Below, piece by piece: positions 32,017 to 41,130 of a DNA stretch of 64,000 bases. A model generated the notes under the pieces. It saw only the letters and a program-made list of their open reading frames with translations. It made no database searches and was not told the DNA's origin. Source of the stretch: Gaiellasilicea sp963789355 (GTDB lineage: Bacteria > Actinomycetota > Thermoleophilia > Gaiellales > Gaiellaceae); assembly GCA_963789355.1 (NCBI GenBank), contig CAWBKK010000004.1, forward strand, positions 124,001-188,000, given 5' to 3'. Position 1 is the first letter of the stretch, and each line of letters starts with the position of its first letter. The translations under genes were made by a program, and so were the position numbers.

Positions 32017-32798
32017 TCCTCGGCCAGCGCGGCCGCTCGCTCCCACGTCGGTTCCTGGTCGTCGAGCGGGGGCAGCGGCGCGTCACGATCCATCGTCGCG
32101 ATGTGCCGGTAGAGCCTGAGCGCGTCCGCCTCGGCGGCGAACCGACCCTCCTCGAGTGCGGCCTCGAGGCTCCCGTACTGGGCGAGCAGCGAGGCCGCGG
32201 TCTTGGGGCCGACGCCGCGTGCGCCCGGGATCTTGTCCGAGGGATCGCCGCGCAACGCGATGAAGTCGGGCACCTGCTCCGGCTCGACGCCGTAGCGCTC
32301 GCGCACCTCGGCCGGCCCGATCCGCGTCAGCGGCCCGCCGCCCGTCTGCGGCTGCAGCACGGTCGTCCGCTCGCCGACGAGCTGGAAGGTGTCGCGGTCG
32401 CCGCTCGCGACGAGCGCCGTCCCGCCCCGCGCGTGCTCGTACGCAGCAGCGGCGGCGAGAAAGTCGTCGGCCTCGTAGCCCGCGTCCTTCGCGAAGGCGA
32501 GTCCCATCGCCTCCACGAGTTGCGGCGCCAGGTCGAGCTGGTCGAGCAGCTCCCGGTCGAACTCGCGACCGCTCTGATAGGCGGCCAGCGCCTCGTGCCG
32601 GTACGTCGGCACCGTCAGCGTGTCCCACGCGACGAGTGCCGCGCGGGGCGCCTCCTCCTGCCAGAGCCGGACGAGCAGGCCGCCGACGCCGTCGAGGAGG
32701 TTTCCGCCACCGCCGTCGGCCCGCCGGATCGACTTCGGCAGGGCGTGGTAGTAGCGGTGCGCGAACGAGTCGCCGTCGACGATCAGAAGCGGCCTCAC
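31965..32798 (-). CDS. Stand-alone 5'-3' exonuclease (flap nuclease)
   Basis: 277 residues matching the N-terminal nuclease of DNA polymerase I: LLIVDGDSFAHR, YEADDFLAAAA and SGDRDTFQLV with metal-binding Asp residues, then the helix-hairpin-helix PDFIALRGDPSDKIPG-ARGVGPKTA. No polymerase domain follows. It likely removes RNA primers or flaps. It overlaps plsC upstream by 4 nt. Confidence 0.93.
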   Translation of the reverse strand: MRPLLIVDGDSFAHRYYHALPKSIRRADGGGGNLLDGVGGLLVRLWQEEAPRAALVAWDTLTVPTYRHEALAAYQSGREFDRELLDQLDLAPQLVEAMGLAFAKDAGYEADDFLAAAAAYEHARGGTALVASGDRDTFQLVGERTTVLQPQTGGGPLTRIGPAEVRERYGVEPEQVPDFIALRGDPSDKIPGARGVGPKTAASLLAQYGSLEAALEEGRFAAEADALRLYRHIATMDRDAPLPPLDDQEPTWERAAALAEEWGLGRLAGRLEALSTS

Positions 32799-33406
32799 GC
32801 GGAGCGTTCGAGCTCGCCGATCGCGGCCATCAACCGCTCGGTTGCGACCTGCGGCGCATCCTCGCGGCCGACGAGGTCGTCCAGCGGGATCGGCGGCCCG
32901 TACGCGACCCGCAGCCGCGCCAGCCGTCCGAGCCTGTCGGTCCCGACGATCCCGACCGGCACGAGCGGCACGCCGGCTTCGAGCGCGATCCGCGCGGCAC
33001 CGGTGTGCGGCCGGGCCTCGTAGCGCTTCCGCATCCCCTTCTTCCGGCGCGTCCCCTCGGGGAACATGACGACGATGTGCCCCTCGCGGCAGAGTTGGGC
33101 GGCCGTCTCGAGCGCAACCGTGTCCTTCTCGCCGCGGCGGACGGGGAACGCTCCGGCGGCGATCGCGAACTGCTTGAAGGGCGTCCAGAAGAGCTCCGAC
33201 TTCCCCATGAAGCGCAGGTAGCGCCGCGGAAACAGCGACAGGCCGAGCGGCCAGGGGTCGAAATTCGAGTTGTGGTTCGCCGCGAGGACGTAACCCCCGT
33301 CAGGCAGGTGCTCGCGCCCGCGAGCCCGGAGCCGGAAGAGGCCGTAGAGGAGCGGCCAGCTCAGCGCTGCGATCGCGAGGTAGACGGGACTCGGACGGGG
33401 CGCCAT
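32795..33406 (-). CDS. plsC: 1-acyl-sn-glycerol-3-phosphate acyltransferase
   Basis: 203 residues. The acyltransferase motifs NHNSNFD (H-x4-D), FMGKSELF and FPEGTRRK are present, plus the late PVGI block and an N-terminal hydrophobic helix. It makes phosphatidic acid at the membrane. ATG 33406 has GATACT 6 nt upstream (33418-33413), so it seems leaderless; it is divergent from topA, 40 bp apart. Confidence 0.92.
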   Translation of the reverse strand: MAPRPSPVYLAIAALSWPLLYGLFRLRARGREHLPDGGYVLAANHNSNFDPWPLGLSLFPRRYLRFMGKSELFWTPFKQFAIAAGAFPVRRGEKDTVALETAAQLCREGHIVVMFPEGTRRKKGMRKRYEARPHTGAARIALEAGVPLVPVGIVGTDRLGRLARLRVAYGPPIPLDDLVGREDAPQVATERLMAAIGELERSA

Positions 33407-33446
33407 ACAAGGAGTATCCCAGCGCGTAGCTAACGTGTCCCGCGCC

Positions 33447-36023
33447 ATGTCGAAGAAGCTTGTGATCGTCGAGAGCCCCGCGAAGGCGAAGACCATCGCG
33501 GGCTATCTCGGCCCCGAATACGACGTCGAGTCGAGCATCGGCCACATCCGCGACCTGCCGAATCGGGCCAGCGACGTGCCCAAGGAGCAGCGCGCGAAGT
33601 ACGGCACGATGGGCGTGGCGATCGACTTCGGCTTCGAGCCGCTCTACATCGTCGACGCGGACAAGAAGGCGAAGGTCAACGAGCTGAAGCAGAAGCTCAA
33701 GGGTGCCGACGAGCTCCTGCTCGCGACGGACGAGGACCGCGAGGGCGAGGCGATCGCGTGGCATCTGCTCCAGGAGCTGAAGCCGAAGGTGCCGGTGCGG
33801 CGGATGGTGTTCCACGAGATCACGCGCGACGCGATCCAGCGGGCGCTCGGGGAGACGCGAGAGGTCGACCAGCGCCTCGTCGACGCCCAGGAGACGCGCC
33901 GCATCCTCGACCGGCTCTACGGCTACGAGGTCTCGCCGGTGCTCTGGAAGAAGGTGATGCAGGGCCTCTCCGCCGGGCGTGTCCAGTCGGTGGCCGTTCG
34001 GCTCGTGGTCGAGCGCGAGCGGGAGCGCCGAGCCTTCGTCAGCGCCGGCTACTGGGACATCAACGGCGTCTTCGACCCGGGCTCTTTCGAGGCCCGCCTC
34101 GCCGCTCTCGACGGCAAGCGCGTTGCGCAGGGCCGCGACTTCACCCAGCAGGGCGAGCTCAAGTCGGACGACCTGGCGCGGCTGGACGAGGCGGAGGCGC
34201 GCGGCCTCGCCGCCGAGCTCGACGGGCTCACCTTCACCGTCCGCTCCGCCGACGAGAAGCCGTACACGCGCCGTCCGGCGGCGCCGTTCATGACCTCGAC
34301 GCTGCAGCAGGAAGCGAGCAGGAAGCTCCGCTACACCTCGCAGACGACCATGCGCGTCGCCCAGCGCCTGTACGAGAACGGCTACATCACCTACATGCGC
34401 ACCGACTCGACCACGCTGTCGGAGTCGGCGTTGACGGCGGCGCGGCGCCAGGCGGTCGAGCTCTACGGCGCCGACTCGATTCCGGAGCAGCCGCGCCAGT
34501 ACGCGCGCAAGGTCAAGAACGCGCAGGAGGCACACGAGGCGATCCGCCCCGCCGGCGACTCGTTTCGAACCCCGAAGCAGCTCGAGCGAGAGCTGAACCG
34601 CGACGAGCTCGCGCTCTACGACCTGATCTGGAAGCGCACGCTCGCCTCGCAGATGGCCGATGCGCGCGGCCTGACGGTCTCGCTCCGGCTCGGCGCGGTC
34701 ACGCCGACCGGCCGGGACGCTGAGTTCTCCGCCTCCGGGACCGTGATCACCTTCCGCGGCTTCCTGGCGGCGTACGAGGAGAGCCGTGACGACGATACCG
34801 AGAAGGAGGAGGAGCGCCCGCTGCCGCACCTGAAGCCGGGCGACGAGTTGAAGGCGCTCCAACTCGAGCCCGAAGGGCACGCAACGACTCCGCCGTCCCG
34901 CTACACGGAGGCGAGTCTCGTCCAGGCGCTCGAGGAGCGCGGGATCGGCCGTCCGTCAACCTACGCCTCGATCATCACGACGATCCTCGACCGAGGCTAC
35001 GTCTTCAAGCGCGGCACCGCCCTCGTCCCCTCCTTCCTCGCCTTCTCGGTCACCGGCCTCCTCGAGCAGCACTTCGGCCGGCTCGTCGACTACTCGTTCA
35101 CTGCCCAGATGGAGGACGACCTCGACCGGATCGCCGCGGGTGAGCAGGAGCGGGTCGACTGGCTGCGCCAGTTCTACTTCGGCGGCGACGGGGTCGGTGA
35201 GGAAGGCCTCCACGCGCTCGTCTCCGACCTCTCCGAGATCGACGCGCGCGCCGTCAACTCGCTGCCGCTCGGCGAGGGAATCGTGCTTCGGGTCGGTCGC
35301 TACGGGCCCTACGTCGAGCGCGGCGAAGAGCGGGCGAGCGTCCCGGAGGACATGGCGCCCGACGAGCTCACGCTCGAGAAGGCGGAGGAGCTGCTTGCCG
35401 CCCCGTCCGGCGACCGCGTGCTCGGCACGCACCCGGAGTGGGGCACGGAGATCGCGGCGAAAGCCGGTCGCTACGGCCCCTACGTGACGGAGGTGCTGGC
35501 CGAAGGTGCGACGGAGAAGCCGCGCACGGCGTCGCTCTTCCAGTCGATGTCGCCGGAGACGGTGACGCTGGAGGACGCGACGCGACTGCTCTCGCTCCCG
35601 CGGGTGCTCGGCTCCGACCCGGCCGACGGCGTCGAGGTGACCGCGCAGAACGGCCGCTACGGGCCGTACGTCAAGAAGGACACCGCTTCCCGGTCGCTCG
35701 AGAGCGAGGAGCAGCTCTTCGCAATCTCGCTCGAGGAAGCCCTGGCGCTGCTCGCACAGCCGAAGGAGCGTCGCGGCCGCGGGCAGGCGAAGCCGCCGCT
35801 CCGCGAGCTCGGCCCCGACGTCGTCAGCGGCAAGCCGGTCGTGCTCAAGGAGGGTCGTTTCGGCCCCTATGTCACCGACGGCGAGACGAACGCCAGCCTC
35901 CGCCGCGGGGACGAGCCGGACACGCTCACGATCGAACGGGCCGCCGAGCTGCTCGCCGAACGGCGCTCGAAAGGCCCGGCGCCGAAGAAGAAGCGCAGCG
36001 GCGGCAAGCGTTCTGCCGCGTAG
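33447..36023 (+). CDS. topA: DNA topoisomerase I
   Basis: 858 residues. The TOPRIM domain starts KKLVIVESPAKAKTIAGYLG and carries the metal site ATDEDREGEAIAWH. The catalytic Tyr is residue 316 (YMRTDSTTLS). The C-terminus has four YGPYV/FGPYV repeats and a Lys/Arg tail in place of zinc fingers, as in actinobacteria. It relaxes negative supercoils. ATG 33447 gives the canonical N-terminus; TAACGT (33431-33436) is the likely -10. Confidence 0.97.
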   Translation: MSKKLVIVESPAKAKTIAGYLGPEYDVESSIGHIRDLPNRASDVPKEQRAKYGTMGVAIDFGFEPLYIVDADKKAKVNELKQKLKGADELLLATDEDREGEAIAWHLLQELKPKVPVRRMVFHEITRDAIQRALGETREVDQRLVDAQETRRILDRLYGYEVSPVLWKKVMQGLSAGRVQSVAVRLVVERERERRAFVSAGYWDINGVFDPGSFEARLAALDGKRVAQGRDFTQQGELKSDDLARLDEAEARGLAAELDGLTFTVRSADEKPYTRRPAAPFMTSTLQQEASRKLRYTSQTTMRVAQRLYENGYITYMRTDSTTLSESALTAARRQAVELYGADSIPEQPRQYARKVKNAQEAHEAIRPAGDSFRTPKQLERELNRDELALYDLIWKRTLASQMADARGLTVSLRLGAVTPTGRDAEFSASGTVITFRGFLAAYEESRDDDTEKEEERPLPHLKPGDELKALQLEPEGHATTPPSRYTEASLVQALEERGIGRPSTYASIITTILDRGYVFKRGTALVPSFLAFSVTGLLEQHFGRLVDYSFTAQMEDDLDRIAAGEQERVDWLRQFYFGGDGVGEEGLHALVSDLSEIDARAVNSLPLGEGIVLRVGRYGPYVERGEERASVPEDMAPDELTLEKAEELLAAPSGDRVLGTHPEWGTEIAAKAGRYGPYVTEVLAEGATEKPRTASLFQSMSPETVTLEDATRLLSLPRVLGSDPADGVEVTAQNGRYGPYVKKDTASRSLESEEQLFAISLEEALALLAQPKERRGRGQAKPPLRELGPDVVSGKPVVLKEGRFGPYVTDGETNASLRRGDEPDTLTIERAAELLAERRSKGPAPKKKRSGGKRSAA

Positions 36024-36273
36024 TCCGAACGAACGTGCAAACTTTCAGTGCCAACCTGCGTCTTGCTCTAGGAGGGCGCGATCAGACGCGCTAACGTGGC
36101 TCGCGCGGAAACCGATTCTCGCCCCTCACCGGAATAGACAACAAAGGCTCGCCGTTTTGAGCTTGTAACAGGTTCGCGGGTCCGGTACCCCTGGCAAGAG
36201 CAGGATTGACCGCATATGGTGCGTAAGTTTGTAGCCTCCATTCGACGCTTCGCCGGAAAGGGTTGACGATCGC
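36024..36273. other. Intergenic region upstream of the sigma factor gene
   Basis: About 250 nt without a gene. It must hold the sigma gene promoter: TTGACC near 36205 and TAGCCT about 20 bp later are candidates but their spacing is poor. No repeat or hairpin stands out. GAAAGGG precedes the start. Confidence 0.4.
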
Positions 36274-37362
36274 TTGACGCAGAACCAGCTGATCGAACTG
36301 ATTGAGTCGGAGCAGGTCAAGGCGCTCGTCGAGCGCTCGGAGGAGCGCGGGGTGATCGAGCCCGCCGAGTTCGAGGCGTTCGTGCTCGAGCACGACCTGA
36401 ACGAGGACGAAACCGAGCAGCTCACCCGTGAGCTCGAGACCCTCGGCCTGGAGGTCGGGCAGTCGCGTGCGGCGAAGGACAAGGCCGAGAAGGAGGCCGA
36501 GAAGGAGAAGGAGGAGGCCGAGCCGGCTCCCGTCGCGGTCGCCACCGGAGCAGCCGACAGCCTGCAGCTCTTCCTCGCCGACGTCGGCCGCCACAAGCTG
36601 CTGAACGCCGCCCAGGAAGTGCAGCTCGCGAAGCTGATCGAGCGCGGCGACCCGGTCGCGAAGCGCACGATGATCGAGTCCAACCTCCGGCTGGTCGTCT
36701 CGATCGCCAAGGGCTACCGGGGCCTCGGGGTTCCGTTCCTCGACCTGATCCAGGAGGGGACGCTGGGGCTGAACCGCGCCGTCGAGAAGTTCGACTGGCG
36801 CCGTGGCTTCAAGTTCTCGACCTATGCCACCTGGTGGATCCGCCAGTCGGTTCAGCGCGCCGTGGCGAACCACGCCCGGACGATTCGCGTTCCCGTGCAC
36901 GTCGTCGAGCGGCAGCAGAAGCTGTCGCGCGCGGCGCGGCGCCTCGAGGTCGAGCTCGGCCGCGAGGCGACCAAGGAGGAGCTTGCGGAGGCCACCGGCC
37001 TGCCGATCCAGCACGTCGATGAGGCGCTCGGCGCCGCCCATGCATCGGTCTCGCTGAACCAGACGGTCGGCGCGGACGACGAGGGCGAGCTGGGCGATCT
37101 CTTCGCCGACCGCGAGGCCGCCGACCCGTTCGACGAGGCGGAGGAGTCGCTGCGCAAGCAGGGCGTCCGCCGCGCGCTCGACGCGCTCCCGGAGCGCGAG
37201 CGGCGCATCCTCGAGCTGCGGTTCGGCTTCGAGGGAGAGCCCTGGACGCTCGAGGCGATCGGGCACGAGCTCGACCTCACCCGCGAGCGGGTTCGCCAGC
37301 TCGAGGGCCAGGCGCTGTCCCGGCTCGCCGCGTTGCGCGATCTCGCCAGCCTGGCTGCGTAA
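36274..37362 (+). CDS. RNA polymerase sigma-70 factor, principal type
   Basis: 362 residues. An acidic/Lys-Glu-rich N-terminal part (about 1-85, region 1.1-like) is followed by region 1.2 (SLQLFLADVGRHKLL), region 2 (NLRLVVSIAKGYRGLGVPFLDLIQEG and FKFSTYATWWIRQSVQRA), region 3 and region 4 (LPERERRILELRFG ... LDLTRERVRQLEGQAL). This is the layout of RpoD/SigA/HrdB sigma factors; a group 2 paralogue cannot be excluded. TTG 36274 is used as start with an upstream GAAAGGG. Confidence 0.92.
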   Translation: MTQNQLIELIESEQVKALVERSEERGVIEPAEFEAFVLEHDLNEDETEQLTRELETLGLEVGQSRAAKDKAEKEAEKEKEEAEPAPVAVATGAADSLQLFLADVGRHKLLNAAQEVQLAKLIERGDPVAKRTMIESNLRLVVSIAKGYRGLGVPFLDLIQEGTLGLNRAVEKFDWRRGFKFSTYATWWIRQSVQRAVANHARTIRVPVHVVERQQKLSRAARRLEVELGREATKEELAEATGLPIQHVDEALGAAHASVSLNQTVGADDEGELGDLFADREAADPFDEAEESLRKQGVRRALDALPERERRILELRFGFEGEPWTLEAIGHELDLTRERVRQLEGQALSRLAALRDLASLAA

Positions 37363-37386
37363 CCGCCCTCCAACAGCCGGAGCTTG

Positions 37387-37415
37387 AAGGAATCCGCCCG
37401 GCGGATTCCTTTTCC
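37387..37415 (+). terminator. Rho-independent terminator of the sigma factor gene
   Basis: AAGGAATCCGC (37387-37397), loop CCG, GCGGATTCCTT (37401-37411), then TTTCC. Confidence 0.9.
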
Positions 37416-37476
37416 TGTGCGGGAAACCTGATTTACTGCCGGTGAACCCGGGGGTGCCGGATTGAAAGGAGACACT

Positions 37477-39192
37477 TTGAGAATCAAGTGGCACAGGCTC
37501 TTGATGCTGCTCGTGGTGGCGATGCTCGCCTTCGCGGCCGGCTGTGGCGGCGACGATGAATCGAGCGGCGACGGCAGTACCGGTGGTGCGACCACCGAGG
37601 CGTCGGGTGGCGCGGAGGGCGGGACGCTCGTCTTCGCCGGCGCATCCGACCCCGTCGTCCTCGACGGTGCGCTCGTCTCGGACGGCGAGTCGCTGCGGGT
37701 GATCGACCAGATCTACGAGACGCTGATCGGCCTGAAGGCCGGGACGACGGAGCTCGAGCCGCTGCTGGCGACGAGCTGGGAAGCGTCCGACGACGGGCTC
37801 GAGTGGACGTTCCAGCTCCAGGAGGGCGTGACGTTCCACGACGGCGAGCCGTTCAACGCCGAGGCGGTCTGTTACAACTTCGACCGCTGGTACAACTTCA
37901 AGGGCTCGTTCCAGAACCCGAGCGCGTCGTACTACTGGCAGACCGTCTTCGGGGGCTTCGCCGAGACGGATCCGGACAGCGGTGCGCCTGCCGACAGCCT
38001 CTACAAGAGCTGCACGGCAAACGGTGAGAACGAGGTCGTGCTCTCGCTGACGAAGGCCTCCTCCTCGTTCCTCGGTGCTCTGTCGCTGACCGCGTTCGCG
38101 ATCGCGAGCCCGAAGGCGCTGCAGGAGTTCGGCGCCGACGAGGGCACCGTCAACGCCGACGGGATCTTCCAGCCGACCGGCAGCTACGGCACCGAGCATC
38201 CGACGGGCACCGGCCCGTTCAAGTTCGAGTCGTGGACCGTCGGCGACCGCCTCGTGCTCGCCAGGAACGAGGACTACTGGGGCGACAAGGCCAAGCTGGA
38301 CAAGGTCATCTTCCGGCCGATCGCCGACAACGCGGCGCGCCTGCAGGCGCTCCAGAACGGCGAGATCGACGGCTACGACCTGGTCGAGCCGCAGGACATC
38401 CCGACGATCGAGGGCGACGAGAGCCTGCAGATCCTGAACCGGCCGGCGTTCAACGTCGCGTACGTCGGGATCAACCAGTCGATCCCGCCGATGGACAAGA
38501 TCGAGGTCCGCCAGGCCGTCGCGCACGCGCTCAACCGCGAGGAGGTCGTGACCTCCTTCTACAGCGGCCGCGGCCAGGTGGCGAAGCAGTTCATGCCGCC
38601 GGAGGTCGAGGGCTACGCCGACGACGTGACCGAGTACGAGTTCGACCCGGAGAAGTCGAAGCAGCTCCTGCAGGACGCGGGGCTGACGCTGCCGGTCAAG
38701 GTGACGTTCTGGTACCCGACCGACGTCTCCCGGCCGTACATGCCCGACCCGCAGCGCAACTTCGAGGCGTTCGCCGCCAGCCTGGAGGAGGGCGGCTTCG
38801 AGGTGACGCCGAAGTCGGCGCCGTGGCGGCCCGACTACCTCGGTCAGGTCGACGAGGGCAAGACTCAGCTCTACCTGCTCGGCTGGACGGGTGACTACGG
38901 TGACCCGGACAACTTCATCGGCACGTTCTTCCAGGACGGTCAGAAGGCCTGGGGGACGATCGCCAAGCCGAACAAGGAAGTCACGGACCTGCTCGACAAG
39001 GCCGAGTCCGAGACGGACATCGAGGCCCGGACGGCTCTCTACCAGGACGCGAACCGCGCGATCATGGACTGGCTCCCGGGCGTGCCGTATGCGCACTCCC
39101 AGCCCGCACTCGCCTTCACGGCGGGGATCGAGGGCTACGAGCCGAGCCCGGTCTCGCTCGAGTCGTTCGCGACCGTGACCAAGTCGGAGTAG
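37477..39192 (+). CDS. Peptide ABC transporter substrate-binding lipoprotein (DppA/OppA type)
   Basis: 571 residues. A lipoprotein signal ends LAFAAGC, after which the mature protein begins with a Gly/Asp/Ser linker and then the SBP_bac_5 fold (GGTLVFAGASDPVVLDG, LEPLLATSWEASDDGLEWTF). TTG 37477 is chosen because AAAGGAG lies 6-7 nt upstream. It captures di- or oligopeptides outside the membrane for the permeases encoded next in the same operon. Confidence 0.93.
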   Translation: MRIKWHRLLMLLVVAMLAFAAGCGGDDESSGDGSTGGATTEASGGAEGGTLVFAGASDPVVLDGALVSDGESLRVIDQIYETLIGLKAGTTELEPLLATSWEASDDGLEWTFQLQEGVTFHDGEPFNAEAVCYNFDRWYNFKGSFQNPSASYYWQTVFGGFAETDPDSGAPADSLYKSCTANGENEVVLSLTKASSSFLGALSLTAFAIASPKALQEFGADEGTVNADGIFQPTGSYGTEHPTGTGPFKFESWTVGDRLVLARNEDYWGDKAKLDKVIFRPIADNAARLQALQNGEIDGYDLVEPQDIPTIEGDESLQILNRPAFNVAYVGINQSIPPMDKIEVRQAVAHALNREEVVTSFYSGRGQVAKQFMPPEVEGYADDVTEYEFDPEKSKQLLQDAGLTLPVKVTFWYPTDVSRPYMPDPQRNFEAFAASLEEGGFEVTPKSAPWRPDYLGQVDEGKTQLYLLGWTGDYGDPDNFIGTFFQDGQKAWGTIAKPNKEVTDLLDKAESETDIEARTALYQDANRAIMDWLPGVPYAHSQPALAFTAGIEGYEPSPVSLESFATVTKSE

Positions 39193-39220
39193 CAGAGGCC
39201 CGTTAGAGTCGGCGGACGAC

Positions 39221-40225
39221 ATGCTCAGGTTCGTCGTCCGCCGACTCATCCTTCTCGTTCCGATCCTCGTCGGGCTCTCGATCCTGGTCTTTCTCTGGAT
39301 CAGGGCGCTGCCCGGCGGCCCGGCGCAGGCGCTCCTCGGCGAGCGCGCGACCGAGCAGGCGATCGCCCAGATCGAGCGCGAGTACGGCCTCGACAAGCCG
39401 ATCTACGTCCAGTACTGGCGCTATGTGAAAACCGTCGGCTCGGGCGACCTCGGGACGTCCGTGACGACGCGCCGTGACGTCACGACGGAGCTGAAGCAGA
39501 AGTTTCCGGCGACGGTCGAGCTGGCGCTGGCGGCGATGTTCTTCTCGATCCTGTTCGGGATCCCGCTCGGGTTCTTCGCTGCGAAACGCTACGGCGGCGT
39601 CTTTGACAACCTCAGCCTCGTGGCGTCGCTGCTCGGCGTCTCGATCCCCGTCTTCTTCCTCGGGATCATCCTCAAGTACGTCTTCGCGGTGCAGTTAGGC
39701 CTGCTCCCCACGGTGGGGAGGATCGACGTCCTGATCGACCTGGAGCACCCGACGAACTTCTACGTCCTCGACGCATTGATCGCAGGCGACTTCAACGCGT
39801 TCATCGACGTGTTGAAGCATCTGATCCTGCCCGCGGTCGCGCTCGGCTCGATCCCGCTCGCGATCATCGCGCGGATCACCCGCGCGGCCGTGCTCGACGT
39901 CCAGAACGAGGACTACGTGCGCACAGCCCGAGCGAAAGGGATGGCGCCGGGCATCGTCGACCGTCGCCACGTGCTCCGGAACGCGATGCTGCCGATCGTG
40001 ACCGTGATCGGGCTGCAGGTCGGCTTTCTGCTCGCAGGCGCCGTGCTGACCGAGACCGTCTTCGCGTGGCCGGGAATCGGGACCTGGCTCGTCGACGCGA
40101 TCGAGAGCCGCAACTACCCGGTGCTGCAGGGTGGGATCCTCTTCGTCGCGCTCGTGTTCGTGCTCGTCAACCTGCTCGTGGACATCTCCTACGGCTTCCT
40201 CAACCCGAGGATCCGGCTCTCGTGA
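39221..40225 (+). CDS. Peptide ABC transporter permease (DppB type)
   Basis: 334 residues with six membrane helices, the N-terminal FVVRRLILLVPILVGLSILVF typical of DppB, and the EAA loop RTARAKGMAPGIVDRRHVLRN that contacts the ATPases. It forms the channel with the DppC-type protein, whose start overlaps its stop (GTGA). Confidence 0.95.
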   Translation: MLRFVVRRLILLVPILVGLSILVFLWIRALPGGPAQALLGERATEQAIAQIEREYGLDKPIYVQYWRYVKTVGSGDLGTSVTTRRDVTTELKQKFPATVELALAAMFFSILFGIPLGFFAAKRYGGVFDNLSLVASLLGVSIPVFFLGIILKYVFAVQLGLLPTVGRIDVLIDLEHPTNFYVLDALIAGDFNAFIDVLKHLILPAVALGSIPLAIIARITRAAVLDVQNEDYVRTARAKGMAPGIVDRRHVLRNAMLPIVTVIGLQVGFLLAGAVLTETVFAWPGIGTWLVDAIESRNYPVLQGGILFVALVFVLVNLLVDISYGFLNPRIRLS

Positions 40226-41130
40226 GCTTGGCCGAGATCGAGTCTCGCGAGATCCAGCTGGAGCAGCCGCAGGGTCTCTGGAGCGACGCGTGGCACCGCC
40301 TCCGCCGCAACAGGGGCGCGCTGATCGGCTTCGGGCTCGTGGCGACGTTCGTGCTCGTCGCGATCTTCGCGCCGTGGCTCGCGCCGAGCGGCCCGCGTGA
40401 GCAGAACCTGTCGCTGGTCCGCGAGGGCTGTTGCCCCGGACCCTCGACGGACAACCTCTTCGGCGTCGACCAGCTCGGGCGCGACGAGCTCTCGCGCATT
40501 CTCTACGGCGCCCGCTACTCCCTCCTGATCGGCGTCGTCTCGGTCGCTGTCGGGCTCTCGTTCGGGCTCGTTCTCGGCGCGCTCGCCGGCTACTTCAGCG
40601 GGATCGTCGACAGCGTGATCATGCGGTTGATGGACATCATGCTCGCGGTTCCGGGCCTGCTGCTCGCGATCGGGATCGTCGCGATGCTCGGGCCTGGCAT
40701 CTGGCAGATCATGATCGCGGTCGGCGTCGTCAACATCCCCGTCTTTGCGCGACTCCTGCGCGGCGCCGTGCTGGCGCAGCGGGAGAACGACTTCGTCCTG
40801 GCCGCGCGGGCGATCGGGGTGCCGCGGCGGACGATCCTCGCCTCGCACATCCTCCCGAACGCGATCTCGCCGGTGATCGTCCAGGGCACGCTCGCGCTCG
40901 CGACCGCGATCATCGACGTCGCCGGCCTCGGCTTCCTCGGGCTCGGACCGCAGGATCCCGCGACGCCGGAGTGGGGGACGATGCTGACCGGCACGATCCG
41001 CTACCTGCAGACGGCGCCGCACCTGGCGATCATCCCCGGCGTCGCGATCGTGATCAGCGTCCTCGGCTTCAACCTGATCGGCGACGGCCTGCGCGAGGCG
41101 CTGGATCCGAAGCTGCGAGGGAGAGCGTGA
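40222..41130 (+). CDS. Peptide ABC transporter permease (DppC type)
   Basis: 302 residues with the DppC pattern: a long cytoplasmic N-terminus ending WHRLRRNRGALIG, the extracytoplasmic FGVDQLGRDELSRILYGAR motif, five more helices and the EAA loop AARAIGVPRRTILASHILPN. GTG 40222 overlaps the previous stop by 4 nt. Confidence 0.95.
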   Translation: MSLAEIESREIQLEQPQGLWSDAWHRLRRNRGALIGFGLVATFVLVAIFAPWLAPSGPREQNLSLVREGCCPGPSTDNLFGVDQLGRDELSRILYGARYSLLIGVVSVAVGLSFGLVLGALAGYFSGIVDSVIMRLMDIMLAVPGLLLAIGIVAMLGPGIWQIMIAVGVVNIPVFARLLRGAVLAQRENDFVLAARAIGVPRRTILASHILPNAISPVIVQGTLALATAIIDVAGLGFLGLGPQDPATPEWGTMLTGTIRYLQTAPHLAIIPGVAIVISVLGFNLIGDGLREALDPKLRGRA

